Assembly (NCBI GenBank): GCA_033813635.1
Contig: JAPXRI010000020.1
Span: 1-46,232, forward strand
Length of the DNA stretch: 46,232 bases
Reading direction: 5' to 3'
DNA from: JAPXRI01 sp033813635
GTDB lineage: Bacteria > Bacillota > Clostridia > Oscillospirales > QAMX01
The notes beneath the pieces were generated by a model, which did not search any database, had not been told where the DNA came from, and saw only the letters and a program-made list of their open reading frames with translations. This document shows, in pieces, positions 42,073-46,232 of the stretch. The position numbers and the translations under genes are program-made. How positions within the stretch are numbered: the stretch's first letter is position 1; each line of letters opens with the position of its first letter.

Positions 42073-43239
42073 ATGGAAAATAAATTCTTAAGAAGAAGCT
42101 GGGCGGAGATCGACCTCGAAGCCCTGCGTGAAAACTACAGAGCCATCAGAGCCCGCGTCCCGGCGAAAGCCGGGATTATGAGCGTCGTCAAGGCGGACGC
42201 TTACGGGCACGGCAGCAGGGAGGTCGCGGCTGAGCTCGAGGCGCTGGGCAGCGACGCTTTCGCGGTCAGCAATCTAAACGAGGGCATCGACCTGCGGGAG
42301 TGCGGAATAACAAAGCCGATTCTGATACTGGGCAACACACCCGCCGAGTGCGCGGACAAGCTTTTGGCCTACGACATCGCCACGGCGGTGTCGTCGTTTG
42401 AGGCGGCGCAAAATCTCTCCTCCGCCGCGGAAAGGCTCGAAAAAAAGATTAAGGTTCACGTCAAGGCGGAGACCGGCATGGGGAGGCTCGGGGTCGCCGC
42501 CCACGGGGAGGAGCTCCTCGAGAACGCCAAAAACGAGATTTTGAAAATCGGGAGACTAAACGGCCTTAGCGCGGAGGGGATATTCACCCATTTCGCCACC
42601 GCCGACGAGTCCTGCGAGGACATGGTTTTTTCACAGTACAGGCTGTTTTACGAGCTGGTCTCGATGCTGGAAAAGGACGGGATGACCTTCAGGCTCAGGC
42701 ACTGCTCGAACAGCGCGGCCTGCATCCGGCACCCGGAGTTCGCGTTGGACATGGTGCGGCCGGGGATCGTGCTCTACGGGCTGAGCCCGGACAACGACTA
42801 CAACAGCGAAATGCTGAAGCTCTGCCCCCTTTCGCCGGTGATGACGCTGAAATCCGTGATTTCCCAGGTCTCGCGCTACGACAAGGGCTGCACTATCAGC
42901 TACGGCGCAAAAAGGCTCGAGCGGGAGAGCGAGATCGCCGTGGTGTCGATCGGGTACGCGGACGGGTTCAGCAGATGCCTGTCGGACACCGGGATGGCGC
43001 TGATTCGGGGGATTATGGTCCCGGTGGTCGGCAAGGTCTGCATGGATATGACGATGTTCGACGTCACCGGTCTCCAAGCCGCGGCGGGAGACGAGGTCAT
43101 AATCTTCGGGAAGGATGCCGCGACCGGGGCGTCCCTTCCCACTGAGCTTATCGCCTGCGCCTCGGGGACGATCGCCTACGAGGTCGTCTGCCGCGTCGGA
43201 CAGAGGGTGCCGAGGGTATATATAAACAAGAAAAGATAA
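42073..43239 (+). CDS. alr: Alanine racemase
   Basis: A 388-residue PLP enzyme giving D-alanine for peptidoglycan. The PLP lysine is K40 in SVVKADAYGHG and the opposing catalytic tyrosine is Y277 in TISYGAKR, with GYADGFSR and VGKVCMDMTMFDVTG nearby. ATG 42073 is preceded by a modest AAAAGG region; a TTG at 42061 is in frame. A GC-rich hairpin follows. Confidence 0.93.
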   Translation: MENKFLRRSWAEIDLEALRENYRAIRARVPAKAGIMSVVKADAYGHGSREVAAELEALGSDAFAVSNLNEGIDLRECGITKPILILGNTPAECADKLLAYDIATAVSSFEAAQNLSSAAERLEKKIKVHVKAETGMGRLGVAAHGEELLENAKNEILKIGRLNGLSAEGIFTHFATADESCEDMVFSQYRLFYELVSMLEKDGMTFRLRHCSNSAACIRHPEFALDMVRPGIVLYGLSPDNDYNSEMLKLCPLSPVMTLKSVISQVSRYDKGCTISYGAKRLERESEIAVVSIGYADGFSRCLSDTGMALIRGIMVPVVGKVCMDMTMFDVTGLQAAAGDEVIIFGKDAATGASLPTELIACASGTIAYEVVCRVGQRVPRVYINKKR

Positions 43240-43250
43240 TAATACCGTAT

Positions 43251-43290
43251 AAGAGCGGTGTAAAGCAAAGGACTTTACGCCGCTCTTTTC
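43251..43290 (+). terminator. Intrinsic terminator after alr
   Basis: A 15-bp stem with one GU pair (43251-43265 with 43273-43287) followed by TTTTC. Confidence 0.9.
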
Positions 43291-43319
43291 GGAGAGATGA
43301 ATCCCGAGCAGCGGCGCTG

Positions 43320-43349
43320 TTGACAAGCGGGACAGCGCCGTGTTATACT
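43320..43349 (+). promoter_or_regulatory. SigA-type promoter for the second MFS pump
   Basis: TTGACA (43320-43325), 18-base spacer, TATACT (43344-43349) with upstream TGT (extended -10). A short untranslated leader (about 38 bases) follows; there is no leader ORF like that of the first pump. Confidence 0.8.
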
Positions 43350-43394
43350 TTTTTATCTGCGCTTTGCAAAATCGGGAATCTGTGAGGATGAAAA

Positions 43395-44633
43395 ATGAAC
43401 AGCTGGAAAAAGAACATCGCGCTGTACCTTGCGAGCCAGATCATATCGCTGTTTGGCTCGATGCTGGTGCAGTGCGCGATGTCGTGGTATATAACGCTGG
43501 AGACCCAGAGCGGCACGATGATGACGATAGCGATCATATGCGGTTTTCTGCCGACCTTCCTGGTGTCGCCGTTTGCCGGCGTGTGGGCGGACAGGTACGA
43601 CTGTAAAAAAATCATCGTTCTCGCGGACGGGCTCGTCGCGGCGTCGACGCTTGGATTGGTCGCAGCGTTTATGTTCGGGCTGCGGGATTTCAAGCTGATA
43701 TTCGCGGTTATGGCGGTGCGCGGACTGGGCCAGGGCATACAGCAGCCGGCAGTCAACGCGTTTTTGCCTAGGCTTGTGCCTCAGGATATGCTGATGCGTG
43801 TCAACAGCGTCAGCAGCTCTGCGCAGAGTGCGATGTCCCTGCTCTCGCCGGCGCTCGCGGGCGCGCTTATGACCTTTGCTCCCCTCGAGTATATCTTTTT
43901 GATCGACGTGGCCACGGCCGCCCTGGCGATAACCATCATGTGGATCTTTGTCCGTGCAGAAAAGCCGGAGCGGGCGCAGGCGGCACAAAAAGCCGGCTAT
44001 TTTGATGACCTGAAGATCGGTCTGCGGTATATCGGCGGGCATAAGGTCGTAAGAGCGCTGTTCGCCTTCAGCTCCGCGCTGATGATCCTGTCCGCACCCG
44101 CGGCGATGCTCTGCGGGCTGCGGGTGACGCAGGCCTTCGGGCCGGAGGCCTGGCGCTTGTCGGTCTCGGACGTGGGGTTCAGCGCCGGAATGCTTGTCGG
44201 TAGCGCGCTGCTGATGACCTGGGGAGGGTTCAAGAACAGGCACGCCACCATATGCCTCGGGAATTACATCTTCGCCGTGACGACGATACTGTTCGGAGTC
44301 GTCCCTGATTTCTGGCTGTTCATAGCGGTGATGGTGTTATGCGGCACCGCAATGCCTTTTTTCTCCACACCCTTTGTCGTGCTGCTGCAGGAAACGGTGG
44401 AGCCGGAGTATATGGGGCGCGTGTTCAGCTTCAGCTCGATGGTGATGAGTCTGGGAATGCCCCTGGGGCTGGTGGTTTTGGGGCCTCTCGGGGATGTGAT
44501 TGGGCTGGACATGCTGTTTATCGGCTGCGGCGCGGTTCTGCTTGTGATGAGCGTATTGTTCAACGCCAACAAAACGCTGAGGGCGGCGGGCGAGCCGCGC
44601 GGCGTTCGGGAGACGGATACTGAGGCCGGCTGA
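43395..44633 (+). CDS. MFS efflux pump, Mef-like, native copy
   Basis: A 412-residue 12-helix transporter related to the pump at 1394-2614 (for example SPFAGVWADRYDCKK, LVPQDMLMRVNSVSSSAQS, and LLQETVEPEYMGRVFSFSSMVMSLGMPLGLVVLG). Its GC content and codon use match its neighbours, so it is a resident gene and not part of the acquired block. GAGG lies just ahead of ATG 43395. Substrate unknown. Confidence 0.88.
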   Translation: MNSWKKNIALYLASQIISLFGSMLVQCAMSWYITLETQSGTMMTIAIICGFLPTFLVSPFAGVWADRYDCKKIIVLADGLVAASTLGLVAAFMFGLRDFKLIFAVMAVRGLGQGIQQPAVNAFLPRLVPQDMLMRVNSVSSSAQSAMSLLSPALAGALMTFAPLEYIFLIDVATAALAITIMWIFVRAEKPERAQAAQKAGYFDDLKIGLRYIGGHKVVRALFAFSSALMILSAPAAMLCGLRVTQAFGPEAWRLSVSDVGFSAGMLVGSALLMTWGGFKNRHATICLGNYIFAVTTILFGVVPDFWLFIAVMVLCGTAMPFFSTPFVVLLQETVEPEYMGRVFSFSSMVMSLGMPLGLVVLGPLGDVIGLDMLFIGCGAVLLVMSVLFNANKTLRAAGEPRGVRETDTEAG

Positions 44634-44679
44634 TCGGACGAACATCTTAAACGCTTTTCCGGGATTGGCTTAAACTATC

Positions 44680-44720
44680 AAATTGCGGCAAGACGCGTTC
44701 CACGCGTTTTGCCGCAATTT
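44680..44720. terminator. Long inverted-repeat terminator between convergent genes
   Basis: An 18-bp stem with one GU pair (44680-44697 with 44703-44720, loop TTCCA), followed on the plus strand by ATTTTACTT. It separates the pump from the converging phosphoesterase gene. Confidence 0.85.
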
Positions 44721-44772
44721 ATTTTACTTATCTCCGCATTCGTGCCGGAACGGGGGTCTGTCTAATGCCATA

Positions 44773-46008
44773 TTACAGCTTGAAGCTGCCCTTTAAACGC
44801 TCTTTTGAGTATTTGTTCCAGAAGCTCGCCGCATAGACCTCGACCCGGTACTCCTTTCCGGCCTCGAGACCGTCTATGCGCCAGGTCATTGTTTTCGGCA
44901 TATCCAGAAAGTAGTATTCGGACCAGATGCTGACCTTTTTTACCTCCGCGCCGGAGGCGGCGTCGTAAACCGTCATGTAATAGGAATCCACATTGAACTT
45001 GTCGATCTTGGCCTGGGGGAACGTGAGAGTGCAGCCGCCGTCGCAGACCTCGGTGATCGAGAGCTTGTCGCCCTCCGAGAAGTAGGGGACGCACTCGGAG
45101 CCCGGGCGGCTGTCGTTGTAGATGAATGTCGATTTATCCCAGGGCTTTTCTATCAGCCATTCCTCCGGGAAAAAGCGTTTCGTGATCAGATCGTAGAGCA
45201 AAACGCGTACCCGCCCCGCGGCGTCGGCCTCGACGATATAGAACTGCGCGGCCTTTTCCCTATCCGGCGGCAGCGTGCCGTAGACTTTGTCGAACTCGTC
45301 GAGCTCGAAATAGCTCAGGGTTCCGCAGCCGAGCGAGGTGAAATCCCGCTGGTGGATCGAGCGCGGGTCGTTGATCGGGGCGTGGGAATGGCCGGAGAAC
45401 GTGACCAGCGCGGGGTAGTCCTTCTGAACCGTGTAGAGGTCGCCGTTTCCCCAATTTATGCAGCCGTAGACCGTGTCTTTCGGGTGCGGGTGCTGGAACA
45501 TGAAGATCGGCTTTTCAGGCGTGTCGGCGGAGGCCTTTTCGCACTGCTCCCGGAACCAGGCGCGCTTCGCGGCGTTGTAGCCGCAGCGCTTGCTGGTCTC
45601 GCTATCGGAGGTGGACAGCGAGATGAAGTGGAAACCGTTGATAACCTCGTGCACGTCCGGGTCTTTTCCGAAAATGCGTTTAAGCTTTTCGGTGGCGCCC
45701 TCCATGCCGGAGTCGGAGAACTCGTGGCTCGCGTAGGAGATGACAAGCGTTGTCTCCGGCCGGATATATTTGTCCAGCGACGCCTTAAAGGCCTGCATCT
45801 GCAGCTCGGTGCCTTTGTCTGCGAAGTCGCCCACGACACAGATGGCGTCGAGGCGCTTATAGGCGTCGGATTCGTCGGCGTAAGCGTAGGTCGTCTTCAA
45901 TGCGAGCTCAAACCTGTCCCTTTCGACCGTGTGCTCGTCCTTGTAATGGATGTCGCTCATTGCGATAAAGCGGAGAATCGGCTTAAACCCCACGCTGCTT
46001 CGTGCCAT
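44773..46008 (-). CDS. Metallophosphoesterase with divergent GNHE motif
   Basis: A 411-residue calcineurin-like phosphoesterase. Metal motifs are SDIHY (D19, H21), VVGDFADKG (D61), FQHPHP (H173) and FSGHSHAP (H207, H209). The motif expected as GNH(E/D) reads YASHEF (S94, H95, E96), so the bridging Asn is Ser. The C-terminal region (about 300-411) looks like a beta-sandwich with WRIDGLEAGKEYRVEVYAASFWNKYS. There is no signal peptide. ATG 46008 follows GGAGG. The role is unknown; a phosphodiesterase acting on a small or cell-wall phosphate is typical for the family. Confidence 0.85.
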   Translation of the reverse strand: MARSSVGFKPILRFIAMSDIHYKDEHTVERDRFELALKTTYAYADESDAYKRLDAICVVGDFADKGTELQMQAFKASLDKYIRPETTLVISYASHEFSDSGMEGATEKLKRIFGKDPDVHEVINGFHFISLSTSDSETSKRCGYNAAKRAWFREQCEKASADTPEKPIFMFQHPHPKDTVYGCINWGNGDLYTVQKDYPALVTFSGHSHAPINDPRSIHQRDFTSLGCGTLSYFELDEFDKVYGTLPPDREKAAQFYIVEADAAGRVRVLLYDLITKRFFPEEWLIEKPWDKSTFIYNDSRPGSECVPYFSEGDKLSITEVCDGGCTLTFPQAKIDKFNVDSYYMTVYDAASGAEVKKVSIWSEYYFLDMPKTMTWRIDGLEAGKEYRVEVYAASFWNKYSKERLKGSFKL

Positions 46009-46047
46009 TAATAATCATCCTCCAACAAAAAACAGTTTATGCCGGAA

Positions 46048-46076
46048 ATTATACCACGATGCCTCCCGGAACACAA
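46048..46076 (-). promoter_or_regulatory. Promoter for the metallophosphoesterase
   Basis: TTGTGT (46071-46076), 17-base spacer, TATAAT (46048-46053) with TGG ahead, reading leftward. Confidence 0.75.
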
Positions 46077-46148
46077 GGGCGGACGGGAATCACGGATTGC
46101 CGGGGTGTAGGATTACAATAGATGTGTTACACAGGCGAATAAAAAAGG

Positions 46149-46221
46149 TAGCGAATAGGAAGAACCTGTGCTAAAGTTGAGTTACCACACACCAACACAG
46201 CAAGGAGACACCTATTCGCTA
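46149..46221. repeat. 11-bp inverted repeat flanking a right-end gene start
   Basis: TAGCGAATAGG (46149-46159) and CCTATTCGCTA (46211-46221) are perfect inverted arms 51 bases apart; the right arm includes the A of the ATG at 46221. RNA read from further left would fold to hide the start, a protective layout known in some insertion sequences. Left of it the stretch is not recognised. Confidence 0.6.
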
Positions 46222-46232
46222 TGAATAAGATA
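46221..46232 (+). CDS. Start of a gene cut by the window end (possible transposase)
   Basis: ATG 46221 with AAGGAGA at 46202-46208 begins MNKI and is cut after four codons. The inverted repeat, the AT-rich sequence and the change in composition suggest the left end of an insertion sequence, but too little is present to identify it. Confidence 0.4.

Overview
The window looks like a chromosomal segment of a GC-rich, anaerobic, spore-former-like member of the Clostridia (Oscillospiraceae/Ruminococcaceae type, probably gut-derived and from a draft or metagenome assembly). Evidence is the strong AGGAGG-type ribosome sites, low-GC style promoters (TTGACA/TATAAT) in otherwise GC-rich DNA, ferredoxin-linked enzymes (IorAB, NfnAB, a ferredoxin-tailed aldo/keto reductase), an acpS-nnrD-lipoprotein-alr block, and a 10-N assembly gap at 373-382. 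No tRNA, rRNA or CRISPR array was seen.

Region 1 (1 to about 5,310) is AT-rich and looks acquired. It holds a large serine recombinase broken by the assembly gap, then a minus-strand macrolide-lincosamide-streptogramin type resistance block: lincosamide nucleotidyltransferase, Vat-type acetyltransferase, a small coiled-coil ORF, a SAM methyltransferase and a Mef-like MFS pump preceded by a 27-codon leader ORF with hairpins. Four spaced direct repeats (5193-5309) lie at the edge of the island and look like a transposon end.

Region 2 (5,477-22,660) is native GC-rich DNA. It has a sialidase-like propeller protein, a hypoxanthine-DNA glycosylase, and a seven-gene minus-strand arylpyruvate/arylacetate operon (Na+ symporter, PaaK, IorA, IorB, second PaaK, tandem-ACT protein, Met-gamma-lyase-family PLP enzyme). 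That operon begins with its own promoter and a leader containing an 11-residue aromatic-rich peptide, MFAYFHAAVWL, whose stop codon lies in a hairpin. This is the best candidate for an undescribed regulatory system in the window. Next come a response regulator, histidine kinase and HtrA protease in one row, DUF951, an unknown small protein, an S1-domain protein and a family-4 uracil-DNA glycosylase.

Region 3 (22,712-33,190) holds a small Asn/Arg-repeat protein, an aldo/keto reductase, a beta-helix (GH141-like) protein and a divergent 1,593-residue GH38-like mannosidase without a signal peptide, which together look like an intracellular glycan-processing locus. Two lipoproteins of unknown role follow.

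Region 4 (33,246-46,232) holds a YgiQ radical-SAM protein with no ordinary start codon and a repetitive tail, a MATE exporter, nfnAB, a small membrane protein, acpS-nnrD-lipoprotein-alr, a second, native Mef-like MFS pump, and a metallophosphoesterase with an altered metal motif. The extreme right end begins another gene, preceded by an inverted repeat that suggests an insertion sequence.
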